Below, one piece after another: positions 52,230 through 62,201 of a stretch of DNA of 64,000 nt. The notes under the pieces are model-generated. The model did no database searches. It was not told the origin of the DNA and worked only from the letters and a program-made list of their open reading frames with translations. Made by a program: the position numbers and the translations under genes. The DNA is from Gammaproteobacteria bacterium (lineage in GTDB: Bacteria; Pseudomonadota; Gammaproteobacteria; Steroidobacterales; Steroidobacteraceae), in assembly GCA_018970145.1 (NCBI GenBank), contig JAGWWY010000001.1:186001-250000 (forward strand), read 5' to 3'. Within the stretch, counting starts at the first letter, position 1. Each line of letters opens with the position of its first letter.

Positions 52230-53231
52230 CTAGCGCGCTGCTGTCACGCCTGTTTCGATCAACTCGATCAATTCACCCGCCGGACCCCGCAGCGTGCCCG
52301 CGCGTTGGCCTCGATACGCCAAGCCCTCATGGCGAGTCGGTGGTGCAATCCAATCGACGTTCAGTGCATCGAGGTCTGCGACGGCAAAAGTGGTCGAGAC
52401 GATACCCGGTGGCAACTGCCCAGGCTCGAACGGACGCGCGCGGGTACGCTTTGAGTAGCCGTCGAACTCGATCAGATTGCCGCGTTCGGCAAGGCGTGCG
52501 GTGGCCAGCGGAGTGAGTTCGCCCTCGGCCAAGCCTTGCGCGCGTTTGATGACACCGACCGCGAGCATGCGCGCCGGGTTACGCACGAAGTTGAAGCGAC
52601 TCGAATAGAAATCAAGCAGCGTGTCGATGTCAGGGCCGCCAACGACCATGATGAAGATGCGACCCACGGGACCACCCGGTGGTGGCAGGATGGATTTGCT
52701 GCGATCGCCGGTCTCGGCGGTCAAGTACAACACCTCTCCGCTCGGCCCCACCACTTGGAAGGCCTTGATGGTGGGAAATGCGCCAAGCGGTGCGGGTTCG
52801 CCGATCACCCGGAAGGGCGACTCACGCAATTGCTCTCGTAAGGCAACCGGATCATCAACGATGATTTCGATGCCATTCCAACCCCAGGTTGTTAGCGGTA
52901 GCCAGTCCGCCGGCGCCACTTCGCTTTCGATGACTCGAACGAACACTTCTGGTGAAGGTTCTGAACTCAACAACAGATAGCGCTTGCCTGCAGCACCGGA
53001 GGCTCCCCAGGCCTCGGCGAGCTCAGCGCTCACGACACCGCGTTCGCGCACGTGATAACCCAGCCAGCGCGAATAGTCTCGCGCGACACCGGCCAAGTCT
53101 GCGGAAGTGAATGTGGCCATCGTGATCCGCTGCAACGCAGGACCATCCGCCAGCGCAGCTGCGGCATTGAAATAGAACATCGCCATCATCACGGCGAGCG
53201 CGCTTCGGAAAATCGACCGACGGGTGTTCAT
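52230..53231 (-). CDS. Exported VOC/glyoxalase-like protein
   Basis: 333 residues from ATG 53231; the signal peptide RRSIFRSALAVMMAMFYFNAAAALADG makes this start much more likely than the upstream in-frame ones. Two glyoxalase-like halves follow: ITMATFTSADLAGVARDYSRWLGY and GRIFIMVVGGPDIDTLLDFYSSRF. Export of a VOC protein is less usual. Divergent from the flavoenzyme at 53317. Confidence 0.72.
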   Translation of the reverse strand: MNTRRSIFRSALAVMMAMFYFNAAAALADGPALQRITMATFTSADLAGVARDYSRWLGYHVRERGVVSAELAEAWGASGAAGKRYLLLSSEPSPEVFVRVIESEVAPADWLPLTTWGWNGIEIIVDDPVALREQLRESPFRVIGEPAPLGAFPTIKAFQVVGPSGEVLYLTAETGDRSKSILPPPGGPVGRIFIMVVGGPDIDTLLDFYSSRFNFVRNPARMLAVGVIKRAQGLAEGELTPLATARLAERGNLIEFDGYSKRTRARPFEPGQLPPGIVSTTFAVADLDALNVDWIAPPTRHEGLAYRGQRAGTLRGPAGELIELIETGVTAAR

Positions 53232-53316
53232 AATCTCACGCGAGTTGTCCTGCCAATGGCATCCTACCAACACGACGCTATGATGAGCAGCGTTTGCGGC
53301 TAACATCGAGTCACGC

Positions 53317-55296
53317 GTGTCCACTCCTTACCCCAACTTGTTTTCGCCGCTACGTTTGCGGCATCTGACGTTACGTAACCGGCTGGTGCATGCATCGATG
53401 TCCACCCGCTACGTGGCGGGCGGGAAGGTCACCGACCGGCTTGTCGCCTACCATGCCAATCGCGCGCGCGGTGGCGCGGCGATGCTCGTCACCGAGCCAC
53501 TGAATTTGTTACCGCGTCAGCGCAATCTGCAAAAGGTGATGGTGTGCGATCCGGATAATCGTTCGGGTCTCGCACGTTGGGCTGCCGCAGTGCGCAAGCA
53601 GGATTCGCACTTGCTGGCCCAGATCCAAGATCCGGGTCGCGGACGGCATCAACCGGGGCGATCTCATGATGCGATCGGGCCTTCGGCCCTACCCGATGAT
53701 CTGAGTTGGACCGTGCCGCATGCGCTCGAGACGCAGGAAGTCGAAGCGTTGATTCGGGATTTTGCGGATGCGGCACTCATCTTGCGTGATGCGGGATTCT
53801 CGGGGGTCGAGATCTCCGCAGGTCACGGTCATCTGTTCCATCAGTTTCTTGCAGCGCGTTCGAACATTCGTCGCGATCGATTCGGTGGGGATCTCGAGGC
53901 GCGAGCGCGGCTGCTGACCGAGCTTTGCTTGGCATTGCGCGCGCGTTGCGGCGAAGAATTTTTGATTGGTGTGAAGTTACCGGGCGAGGATGGGATGCAG
54001 GACGGCATCGACCTCGAGACGGCAGCCGCGGTCACGCGCCTGATCCACGCGACGGGTGTCGCCGACTATCTCACGTGGTGTTGGGGCGCACACTCGAACA
54101 CACTCGACTGGCACTTGCCGGATCTTCACGGACCTCGCTCGCCGTACATCGACAAAATCGCGATGCTCGCGAGGGAAGCCCCGGGAGTGGCGATCGGTGC
54201 GCTCGGGCTCATTACCGATCCGAATGAAGGCGAGCGATTTGTACGAGACGGGCTGGCTGATCTCGTCATGCTCGGCAGACCGCTCGTCACTGACGCGGCG
54301 TGGGGCATCAAGGCCGAGCAGGGACGCGAGGCGCAGATCCGATATTGTGTCTCTTGCAACACGTGTTGGGGCGCAATCGTCGGTGGCAGCACGATCTCCT
54401 GCGATAACAACCCGCGCGTCGGTGCCGACGACGAGGCGGATTGGCAACCGACACGAGCGGTCAAGTCGCGGCGCATCGTCGTGGTGGGAGCAGGTCCGGC
54501 GGGGCTCGAGGCTGCGTGGGTCGCAGCGGCGCGAGGGCATGACGTATCGGTGTTTGCAGCGAGTTCCGATGTCGGTGGCAAAACGCGTTTGCACTCGTTG
54601 CTGCCGGGAGCGGAGAACCTCAGTAGCGTCTACGACTACCAGCGGCTCCGTGCCGATGAGTTTGGCGTGACGTTCCATTTTGATCATCGTGCCAGTGCCG
54701 ACGAGGTGCTCGCCTTGCGACCGGATGCCGTGATCTTGGCGTGTGGTTCAACACCGGCTTGGCCGCATTGGTTGCCGGCCGACTATCGCGACGCGCAGTT
54801 CTTCCCTGACGTGCGTGCGGTGGCCGAGCGATTCTCGGCCCGTCGCGCCCGCGAAGCGGGCACAGCGGTGATTTACGATCAGGATCACACCGCCTTCACG
54901 TACGCGACGGCACAGTTACTCGCGCAGCGATATGAGCGAGTCGTCATCGTGACACCGCGCGAGGGCGTCGCTGCAGAGGAGCCGCTCGTGAATCGGCAGG
55001 GAATACACCGACGATTATCAGCGCTCGGCATCGAAGTGCAAAACTGGTGTGAGCCTGTTTTCGATGAGGGTCTGTTCGAGGGGCGTATGACTCTACGACC
55101 CGTGAACGCAGGTCCGATGCGCGTTATCGACGAGGTTGCATTGGTGACGCATGCGACGCCGCGCGTGCCGAATGATGAGTTGGTTGCGCCGCTGCGAGCA
55201 GCCGCCATCGAGTTGTTGCAGGTGGGTGATTGTCACGCACCGCGTTCCTTGTTGATTGCGACGGGCGAGGGTTACCGCGCCGGTATGGGGGTTTGA
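53317..55296 (+). CDS. Old-yellow-enzyme/FAD-NAD(P) fusion oxidoreductase
   Basis: 659 residues from GTG 53317. Residues 1-330 are the FMN TIM barrel (LFSPLRLRHLTLRNRLVHA, AADLILR-type helix ADAALILRDAGFSGVEI, LGRPLV). The Fe-S motif C-x2-C-x2-C-x11-C follows (CVSCNTCWG...C). Residues about 390-659 hold the FAD fold VVVGAGPAGLEAAWVAAARGH. This is the layout of 2,4-dienoyl-CoA reductase and trimethylamine dehydrogenase. The substrate is open. Confidence 0.88.
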   Translation: MSTPYPNLFSPLRLRHLTLRNRLVHASMSTRYVAGGKVTDRLVAYHANRARGGAAMLVTEPLNLLPRQRNLQKVMVCDPDNRSGLARWAAAVRKQDSHLLAQIQDPGRGRHQPGRSHDAIGPSALPDDLSWTVPHALETQEVEALIRDFADAALILRDAGFSGVEISAGHGHLFHQFLAARSNIRRDRFGGDLEARARLLTELCLALRARCGEEFLIGVKLPGEDGMQDGIDLETAAAVTRLIHATGVADYLTWCWGAHSNTLDWHLPDLHGPRSPYIDKIAMLAREAPGVAIGALGLITDPNEGERFVRDGLADLVMLGRPLVTDAAWGIKAEQGREAQIRYCVSCNTCWGAIVGGSTISCDNNPRVGADDEADWQPTRAVKSRRIVVVGAGPAGLEAAWVAAARGHDVSVFAASSDVGGKTRLHSLLPGAENLSSVYDYQRLRADEFGVTFHFDHRASADEVLALRPDAVILACGSTPAWPHWLPADYRDAQFFPDVRAVAERFSARRAREAGTAVIYDQDHTAFTYATAQLLAQRYERVVIVTPREGVAAEEPLVNRQGIHRRLSALGIEVQNWCEPVFDEGLFEGRMTLRPVNAGPMRVIDEVALVTHATPRVPNDELVAPLRAAAIELLQVGDCHAPRSLLIATGEGYRAGMGV

Positions 55297-55301
55297 AGAG
55301 T

Positions 55302-56642
55302 ATGAGTACGGAAGCTGAAAAACCGTGGCCGAATCGCATCTATGCGTGGTACGTCGTCGCGCTGTTGGTCCTGTCTTACGCTAGCGGTGTCGTCGATCGC
55401 ATCGTGATTGGTTTGCTGGTCAAGCCGATCAAAGAAGATCTGAACTTGAGTGACACGGAGATCGGTATCATTCAGGGGCTCGCCTTTGCGCTCTTCTACA
55501 GTCTGTTCACACTGCCCATCGGTTTCCTCGTGGATCGTTGGAGCCGCAAGGCGGTCGTGTGGGGCGGATCGTTCGTTTGGTCTTGCGGCACAATCGCCGG
55601 CGGCCTCTCGAACTCGTTCTGGTCGTTATTCGGCTCGCGCGTCGTTATGGGCGCAGGTGAGGCAACGATCACACCGGGTTCCTCATCACTGATCGCCGAT
55701 TATTTCCCACCCAAGGATCGACCGCGCGCCTACGGCGTCTTTGCGATGGGCGGCTCCATCGGCATCGGTATCGCCTATTTGTTGGGTGGTGTCGCGATCG
55801 GCTTTGCCGATACGGTCCGAAATTGGATGCCCGCGTTACTCGGCGGATTTGCCGATTGGCACATCGTCTTCTTCATCGTGGGCGTACCGGGGCTGCTGCT
55901 CGCGATCCTGATGGCGTTGACGATTCGCGAGCCTGAGCGTCGCGGCGGGTATACGCCACAGGGAACCAAGATTTCTTTGATGCCGCTGTGGCGTGAATTG
56001 TCCACGAATCGAATCGCGCTGATGGCCGTGATGATGGGTACGATCATGAACGTCATGATCGTGAATGCACAGTTGGCGTGGTTCCCGACCTTGTTCGTGC
56101 GTGTACACGAGTGGGAGCCGACGCGAATCGCAATGGCGCTAGCTTTGGTGGGAGTGCCTTTCGGCATCATCAGTGCCATCACGGCGGGTTGGTCGCTCAC
56201 GTGGCTCGCCAAGCGTGGTCGAACGGACGGCCCGATCCTCGTGATGATGTTGCAGTGCACAGCGTGGGCGGTGTTTGGCACAGCCAAGTGCTTGGTGCCG
56301 ACGCCGGAGCTGGCGCTGATCGGTCACGTTTGTACCTCGCTCTTTGCCACCTGGGCGATCACCGCTGCGTTGACCGCGCTCAATCAGGTGACGCCGAACC
56401 AGCTGCGCGGGCAGGTGGTTGCGGTCTATACGCTGTTGACCGGCCTCGTGGGTATCGCCGTCGGCTCGGGAGCCGTGGGTTTGCTCTCGGATTACGTCTT
56501 CAATTATCCGACCGGGATCGCGCCGGCGCTCGCGCTCGTCTGTCTGACCGGCGGCCTCGCGGGCATTGCGATGTTGGCCTACGGCCGCAACAGCTATAGG
56601 GTGGCTGTCCAACGAGCTGCCAACTGGGGCGAAGGGACCTGA
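55302..56642 (+). CDS. MFS transporter (spinster-like subgroup)
   Basis: 446 residues from ATG 55302, six bases after the flavoenzyme stop. About 12 membrane helices; YASGVVDRIVIGLLVKPIKED and VDRWSRKAVV are the helix 1 and loop 2-3 signatures shared with the MFS protein at 24912. Likely carries the substrate or product of the upstream flavoenzyme (inference). Confidence 0.88.
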   Translation: MSTEAEKPWPNRIYAWYVVALLVLSYASGVVDRIVIGLLVKPIKEDLNLSDTEIGIIQGLAFALFYSLFTLPIGFLVDRWSRKAVVWGGSFVWSCGTIAGGLSNSFWSLFGSRVVMGAGEATITPGSSSLIADYFPPKDRPRAYGVFAMGGSIGIGIAYLLGGVAIGFADTVRNWMPALLGGFADWHIVFFIVGVPGLLLAILMALTIREPERRGGYTPQGTKISLMPLWRELSTNRIALMAVMMGTIMNVMIVNAQLAWFPTLFVRVHEWEPTRIAMALALVGVPFGIISAITAGWSLTWLAKRGRTDGPILVMMLQCTAWAVFGTAKCLVPTPELALIGHVCTSLFATWAITAALTALNQVTPNQLRGQVVAVYTLLTGLVGIAVGSGAVGLLSDYVFNYPTGIAPALALVCLTGGLAGIAMLAYGRNSYRVAVQRAANWGEGT

Positions 56643-56645
56643 TTT

Positions 56646-57035
56646 GTGCGCACTAAACCCTGTCTCACCCACGAGGATGTTCGTCGTATCGCCGAAGCAG
56701 CCCGAAATGCCGCACTCGCTGAAACGGTCGCGATGAGCATCGCCATTGTCGACGATGGCGGACATCTGCTTTGGTTCGAGCGTCTCGATGCGCGCGCTAG
56801 CACCGTCACGGTCGCGATCGGCAAGGCGCGAACCTCGGCGCTGATGCGCGGACCGAGTGGTGCGCTTGAGGGGCGTATCGCAACTCAGCCTGCCTTGCTC
56901 GCACTCGACGCGATGCCTTTGCAAGGGGGTCTGCCGCTGGTGGTGGCGGGGGATTGTGTCGGTGCGATCGGGGTATCCGGCGGCACCGGCGAGCAAGATG
57001 AACGCGTCGCCTCGGCCGGATGTCGCGCTCTGTGA
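56646..57035 (+). CDS. HbpS/GlcG-like heme-binding-family protein
   Basis: 129 residues, no signal peptide. AEAARNAALAETVAMSIAIVDDGGHLLWFERLDARA is the family core; GGLPLVVAGDCVGAIGVSGGTGEQDERVA is its glycine-rich end. Streptomyces HbpS senses heme/redox; many proteobacterial relatives, encoded in catabolic clusters next to flavoenzymes or MFS genes, have unknown roles. Its end overlaps the next MFS gene. Confidence 0.85.
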   Translation: MRTKPCLTHEDVRRIAEAARNAALAETVAMSIAIVDDGGHLLWFERLDARASTVTVAIGKARTSALMRGPSGALEGRIATQPALLALDAMPLQGGLPLVVAGDCVGAIGVSGGTGEQDERVASAGCRAL

Positions 57036-58237
57036 AAAAACTCGGCGTCCTGTGGCTCGTCGTTTTTATCAGCCTCGCAGGTTTTGGAATTACGACGATT
57101 CCCTTTCCGCTGGTCGCCGAGTCGATGGGAGCGTCTGATTTTTGGAAGACTTTCGGTGGCTCGGGTATCTTTTCTTTGTTCCAATTGGTAGCGACGCCGA
57201 TCTGGGGACGCTTCAGTGATGCTTACGGACGCAAGCCGATTCTGATCATCAGTTCCGCCGGTACCGTTTTGTCCTTCGTTTGGCTTGCGTACGCGCCGAC
57301 CTTAGAGTCGATGTTGCTCGCGCGGGCCTTCGGCGGTATCACTTCGGGCAATCTCGCTGCTGCCTTCGCTTACGCCACAGACGTCACGGACCCGAAGGAT
57401 CGTGCCAAGGGCTTGGGCATCGTGGCCAGTGCATTCGGCGTCGGTTTCGCGGTGGGCCCGCCCTTGGGTGGCGTTTTGGGCTCGCTCGACGGCGTACCGA
57501 GTATGTATTGGGCCGGGCTCGCGTCGGCGGCCTTATCTTTGATCGCCTTCCTCGGCACCGTGCTTCTCTTGCCTGAGAGTCTCCCGATGGAGTCTCGTAA
57601 ACCGTTGCGACAAGTCGTCATCGAGGGGAAAGCGCGCTCGCGCTCGGTTTCCTTGCTCGACTCGCTGCGTGCCCGACCGGTGTTGCTCGGGTTGATGATG
57701 GCATCGCTGCTCGTCGGCGTTGCAGGCGCGGCGATGCAGTCGGTGTTCCAGTTTTGGGGGCGCGACTTGTTCGACTATTCCTTGCGCGATGTCGGCCTGC
57801 ACTTTGCCGCCTTTGCGCTCTTGTCGGCAGTCGGGCAGGCAGGGCTCGTTGGTCCGTTGGCGCAACGCTTCGGCGAGAAACAGGTCGCCCTCGGTTCCAT
57901 CATCGGCGTGACCATCGGACTGGGCTTGTTTGCGGTTGCGCAGACTGATGCCATGGTATGGGTTGCGATTTCCGTCTTCGGACTCGCCAACGGTTTGTTT
58001 CTGCCATCGATCAGTAGTCTCGTGTCCTTCGAGACCGATGCGGGTTCGCGCGGTGCGGTGATGGGTATCTTTAACGCCTCGAGCAGTGCGGGGCGGATCT
58101 TGGGACCGGCAATCTCGGGTCCTCTATATTTCAAACTCGGTCCGGCAGCGCCGTTCGTTTTTTCCGCTGTCTCGACGGCGCTCGGCGCGCTCATGCTCAG
58201 TCGTGCTCGCGCGCGTCGAGCCGACGAGGCAAACTGA
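57020..58237 (+). CDS. MFS transporter (drug efflux TetA-like)
   Basis: 405 residues from ATG 57020; GTG 57032 would give a 4-nt GTGA overlap with the previous stop and is equally good. Twelve membrane helices; GRFSDAYGRKPILIIS is the loop 2-3 motif and LGIVASAFGVGFAVGPPLGGVLG the motif-C of drug/H+ antiporters. Likely an export pump. Part of the same unit as the upstream HbpS-like and MFS genes. Confidence 0.85.
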   Translation: MSRSVKKLGVLWLVVFISLAGFGITTIPFPLVAESMGASDFWKTFGGSGIFSLFQLVATPIWGRFSDAYGRKPILIISSAGTVLSFVWLAYAPTLESMLLARAFGGITSGNLAAAFAYATDVTDPKDRAKGLGIVASAFGVGFAVGPPLGGVLGSLDGVPSMYWAGLASAALSLIAFLGTVLLLPESLPMESRKPLRQVVIEGKARSRSVSLLDSLRARPVLLGLMMASLLVGVAGAAMQSVFQFWGRDLFDYSLRDVGLHFAAFALLSAVGQAGLVGPLAQRFGEKQVALGSIIGVTIGLGLFAVAQTDAMVWVAISVFGLANGLFLPSISSLVSFETDAGSRGAVMGIFNASSSAGRILGPAISGPLYFKLGPAAPFVFSAVSTALGALMLSRARARRADEAN

Positions 58238-58269
58238 TCGCTCGCTGAGAGCGTCGATTTGAGGTCGTG

Positions 58270-59898
58270 ATGCAGCGGCGCCAGTTTTTATCCCGGACCT
58301 TCGCCACTTCGTTGACGCTCGCGAGCTCCGCCGCGAGCTTCCCGGGTTCGCTGTGGGCCGCGAATCCTGGGACCCTGGATGTTTTGCGTCGCTCACGCGG
58401 CGGTAACCTCACGACACTCGATCCGCATCGCGCCTTGTCATCGGTCGATCTCGAGGTGGCAGCCGAGTGTTTCACCGCTCTAACTCGCGTCGATGCCGAC
58501 GGTGCGATCGTACCGGCTTGCGCGAGTCGCTGGCAGATATCCGCGGATGGCAAGCTTTACGAGTTTGTTTTACGTGGCGGTTTACGCTGGTCGAACGGCG
58601 CGCCGATCGAGGCGGCCGATGTTGTGGCGAGTATTCGTCGGCTCCTGCAACCGGAGACGGGCGCATTACTCGCTTATCGCTATGACGCCATCAAAGGCGC
58701 AGCCGTCTACCGCCTCGGCAAGACGACCGGAGCGACACTCGGTGTGTCAGCACCGGCACGTGATCGAGTGACGATCGAGCTTGGGCATCCGGACACCGAT
58801 TTGCTGAAGTTGCTCGCTTTGGCGTACATCGTTCCGACCCGACTCATCACCCTGCGTGGTACCGATTGGTCGAAGCCACCGTCGATCGTCGTAAGTGGCG
58901 CTTATCTGCCGATGTCTTGGACGCCGAACGGCAGCCTCGTTCTGGAGCGACAGCCGCATGTACAGCGTGCGGTTCACGGCGCTACGGCGATTCGTCGGGT
59001 CGAATGGCTGATGGGTGTCGATGACACGACGCGATGGCGCTTGTTCAAATCGGGCGAGCTGGATCTGGCGCAGATCGGCGAACCATCGGTGTTGACGACG
59101 GCGCGACGCGAGTTGCCGACGGCGCTGCGCAGCACGCCTTTTTACGGTGGGGGCTGGGTGGGTCTCAATTTGCGCAAGCCATCGATTCGTGATTTGGCGT
59201 TTCGACGGATGCTGGCGCTGTCGGTCGATCGGCCAGCGCTGGTCGAGAAAGTTCGAGGTCTCGGTGAGCGCGCGAGTGAGAGCCTCGTGCCCGAGGCGGT
59301 GCAAGACTATCCCGACCGTGCGCGGCCTGTGTACGCGGGTTGGTCCCTGTCGCGTCGGATGGCTGAAGCCAAGGCGTTGGCGGAGTCGCTAGGCTTGTCG
59401 CGCGCTCGACCACGGCGACTGACGGCGATTTTTTCCTCCAATAATCTCACTCAGCGAACCTTCGTTGCGCTCGATGCGATGTGGGCACCGCTCGGTGTTC
59501 GGCTCGACCTGCGGGGATTGGAGTCACAAGCGTACAGTCTTGCGCTGAATCACGGCGATTTCGACTTGATGGACTATGCGCCATTCTCCGCGGTACAAAG
59601 TGCTGCGAGCTTCATCGGACGATTCCAGAGCGCATCGTTTCTCAACTATTCCGGCTATTCCAGTACTGAGGTGGATCGTCTGATCGCGCTGGCCGAACAG
59701 CAGCAGGCGCCGACGGAGCGGGCACGCTACTATCGTGACGCCGAGGCACTTCTGTTGCGTGATCTGCCCGTGATCCCGCTTTACTCGGGTATCACGCATC
59801 GCTTGATCGGAACGCGTGTGCGAGGTTCGACGGCAAGCGCGGCATTGGCGTTGCCCTCGGCGTATTTGTCTATCGCTCAAGGTGGGAGAACAACATGA
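58270..59898 (+). CDS. Second OppA-like ABC substrate-binding protein, Tat-exported
   Basis: 542 residues from ATG 58270. The N-terminus RRQFLSRTFATSLTLASSAAS is a twin-arginine signal, unlike the Sec signal of the protein at 49480. SBP_bac_5 landmarks: GGNLTTLDPHRALSSVD, LRGGLRWSNGAPIEAADVVASIRRLL. No permease near. It overlaps the glutathione peroxidase gene by four bases (ATGA), so the downstream genes share its transcript. Confidence 0.87.
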   Translation: MQRRQFLSRTFATSLTLASSAASFPGSLWAANPGTLDVLRRSRGGNLTTLDPHRALSSVDLEVAAECFTALTRVDADGAIVPACASRWQISADGKLYEFVLRGGLRWSNGAPIEAADVVASIRRLLQPETGALLAYRYDAIKGAAVYRLGKTTGATLGVSAPARDRVTIELGHPDTDLLKLLALAYIVPTRLITLRGTDWSKPPSIVVSGAYLPMSWTPNGSLVLERQPHVQRAVHGATAIRRVEWLMGVDDTTRWRLFKSGELDLAQIGEPSVLTTARRELPTALRSTPFYGGGWVGLNLRKPSIRDLAFRRMLALSVDRPALVEKVRGLGERASESLVPEAVQDYPDRARPVYAGWSLSRRMAEAKALAESLGLSRARPRRLTAIFSSNNLTQRTFVALDAMWAPLGVRLDLRGLESQAYSLALNHGDFDLMDYAPFSAVQSAASFIGRFQSASFLNYSGYSSTEVDRLIALAEQQQAPTERARYYRDAEALLLRDLPVIPLYSGITHRLIGTRVRGSTASAALALPSAYLSIAQGGRTT

Positions 59899-60371
59899 CG
59901 ATACTCGATGTGTCGGCGAAAACACTCGAAGGTGAGGAGCGTTCGCTCAAAGATTGGCAGGGTAAGGTTTTGCTGATCGTCAACGTCGCTAGCCGCTGTG
60001 GTTTTACGCCGCAATACACAGGTCTCGAGGCGATTTATCGTCGTTATCGGGACCGCGGCTTTGAGGTGTTGGGATTTCCGTGCGACCAGTTCGGTCATCA
60101 GGAGCCGGGCGATGCCGAGGAGATTCGGCAGTTTTGCGCCACGCAGTATGACGTGAGCTTCCCGATGTTCGCGAAGATCGAAGTCAACGGCGATCACACG
60201 CACCCACTTTATGCGCAGCTCAAGACTGATGCCAAGGGGCTGCTCGGCTCCGAGTCGATCAAATGGAATTTCACCAAGTTCCTCGTTGATCGTGACGGAC
60301 GCGTCGTCAAGCGGTATGCGCCGCAAGACAAGCCGGAGAGTCTCGCCGCCGACATCGAGGCCTTGTTGTGA
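59895..60371 (+). CDS. Glutathione peroxidase
   Basis: 158 residues. NVASRCGFTPQYTGLE holds the active Cys (in place of the animal selenocysteine), FPCDQFGHQEPG the Gln and second Cys, and WNFTKFLVD the Trp/Asn of the tetrad. It reduces peroxides with glutathione or thioredoxin. It sits between a peptide-binding protein and gamma-glutamyltransferase, so glutathione turnover may link the set. Confidence 0.95.
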   Translation: MTILDVSAKTLEGEERSLKDWQGKVLLIVNVASRCGFTPQYTGLEAIYRRYRDRGFEVLGFPCDQFGHQEPGDAEEIRQFCATQYDVSFPMFAKIEVNGDHTHPLYAQLKTDAKGLLGSESIKWNFTKFLVDRDGRVVKRYAPQDKPESLAADIEALL

Positions 60372-62164
60372 TCGACGGCGATGCGCGCCGCATGATCGTC
60401 ACGCGGCAATGGTGGCGCCAAACAGCTTGGGTCGTGGGTGTCGTTTGGATTGCCGGTTGTTCGGCGCCGCTCGATCGCCCGACCCCGCGGTCATCCCCGG
60501 TCGCGCTCTCGGCGACCATCGAAGCGAAGCCCTATGTGGGTTCCGCCTCCGGAGCCTTAGTCGCCGCTGCCAATCCGCTCGCCGTCGATGCGGGCATCGA
60601 AGTGATCGCGGCGGGGGGCTCTGCTGTGGATGCTGCGATCGCCGTGCAAGCCGTGCTCGGGCTCGTAGAGCCGCAATCCTCCGGCTTGGGCGGAGGGGCC
60701 TTTCTTGTGCACTATGACGCCGCCACCGGTGATGTCGTCACCTACGACGGCCGAGAGATTGCGCCGCGTGGGGCGACACCCGATCTGTTTCTAGATGCCG
60801 ACGGCCGTCCGCTCGATTACACGACGGCCATTCGCTCCGGTCGTTCAGTTGGCGTGCCGGGTGCGGTGGCGATGCTCGAGATGGCACATCGCGACCATGG
60901 ACGTCTGCCGTGGCGCGAGCCTTGGCAGCGCGCTGCCACGATTGCAAGCGAAGGTTTTGCAGTCTCGCCGCGCCTGCATCAAATTATTGGTGCGGCGCTC
61001 GAGCGAGGTCCGCTACCGCCGCAGGCGAGTCGTTACCTCACAGTCGATGGTGTGAGTCCGTTGCCGATCGGTGCGCGTCTCGTCAATCCCGCCTACGCGA
61101 AGACCGTGAGTGCGATTGCCGATGAGGGTGCCAAGACCTTCTACACCGGCGAGATCGCCAAAGAAATCGTGGCGGCTGTCGGTGAGGGTGCAATACCGGG
61201 TAGTCTCGATGCCGAGGATTTGCGCGCCTATCGTCCGCACAAGCTCGAGCCGATCTGCGGCGAATACCGGGTATATCTCGTCTGTGGCATGCGACCGCCC
61301 TCATCGGGTGGCGTCGCGGTGTTGTCGGTGCTCGGCACGCTCGAGAATTTCGATATGGCCGCCATGGGCGTAACCACCCAAGGCTGGCACCACTTCATCG
61401 AAGCGCAGCGCTTGGCTTACGCCGATCGCGACATGTACGTGGCCGATGATCGCTTTGAAGCAGTCCCGCTCGCCGGCTTGATCGACAAAGACTATCTGCG
61501 TTCGCGTGCCGCGCTGATTTCCGGCGACAAGGCCATGGCACGGGTGGAAGCGGGCGATCCGCCGGGCTCCAAGCGTCGCGGCAAGGATGCAACGGGCGCC
61601 GTCACGGGTACGAGTCATTTCGTCGTGGTGGATCGTCGCGGCAATGTCGTCTCGATGACGACCACGGTCGAGAGTCTGTTCGGTTCTTTGCGCATGGCGG
61701 GTGGTTTCTTTCTCAACAACCAGCTGACCGACTTCAGCTTCAAGCCGGTCGATGATCGGGGCATACCGATCGCTAATGCCGTCGCGCCAGGCAAGAAGCC
61801 GCGATCCTCGATGACGCCGACGATCGTGTTTCGAGACGGGCAGTTTGAACTCGCGGTCGGCTCACCCGGTGGTAACAACATCATTGCGTACGTCAGCAAA
61901 AGCATCATCGCGATGCTCGATTGGAATTTATCGCCGCAAGCGGCCATCGATTTGCCCAACATGATCGCGCGGGGAAACCTCGTCGTGGAGCGTGGTCGTG
62001 CCGATCCGCAATGGCTCGCCGGTCTAACGGCGTTGGGGCACGACACCAGCCGCAGTCGCGGTGGTGAAGGTTCCGGTCTGCACGCGGTGCGGCGCTTGTC
62101 CGACGGTCGGTTGGTTGGGGCGGCTGATACGCGCCGCGAAGGCAAGGTGGGCATGATTCCGTAG
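60368..62164 (+). CDS. ggt: Gamma-glutamyltransferase, lipoprotein-type
   Basis: 598 residues. GVVWIAGCSA is a lipobox with Cys, preceded by an R-rich membrane segment, so the enzyme is probably anchored outside the inner membrane. SGLGGGAFLVHYD and the autocleavage site GTSHFVVVD, in which the Thr becomes the N-terminal nucleophile of the small subunit, and GSPGGNNI are in place. It splits glutathione and other gamma-glutamyl compounds. ATGA overlap with the peroxidase gene. Confidence 0.93.
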   Translation: MIDGDARRMIVTRQWWRQTAWVVGVVWIAGCSAPLDRPTPRSSPVALSATIEAKPYVGSASGALVAAANPLAVDAGIEVIAAGGSAVDAAIAVQAVLGLVEPQSSGLGGGAFLVHYDAATGDVVTYDGREIAPRGATPDLFLDADGRPLDYTTAIRSGRSVGVPGAVAMLEMAHRDHGRLPWREPWQRAATIASEGFAVSPRLHQIIGAALERGPLPPQASRYLTVDGVSPLPIGARLVNPAYAKTVSAIADEGAKTFYTGEIAKEIVAAVGEGAIPGSLDAEDLRAYRPHKLEPICGEYRVYLVCGMRPPSSGGVAVLSVLGTLENFDMAAMGVTTQGWHHFIEAQRLAYADRDMYVADDRFEAVPLAGLIDKDYLRSRAALISGDKAMARVEAGDPPGSKRRGKDATGAVTGTSHFVVVDRRGNVVSMTTTVESLFGSLRMAGGFFLNNQLTDFSFKPVDDRGIPIANAVAPGKKPRSSMTPTIVFRDGQFELAVGSPGGNNIIAYVSKSIIAMLDWNLSPQAAIDLPNMIARGNLVVERGRADPQWLAGLTALGHDTSRSRGGEGSGLHAVRRLSDGRLVGAADTRREGKVGMIP

Positions 62165-62201
62165 ATTGTTTTTTGATCATGCAGTCAACGGGGGTTCGCG
62201 C

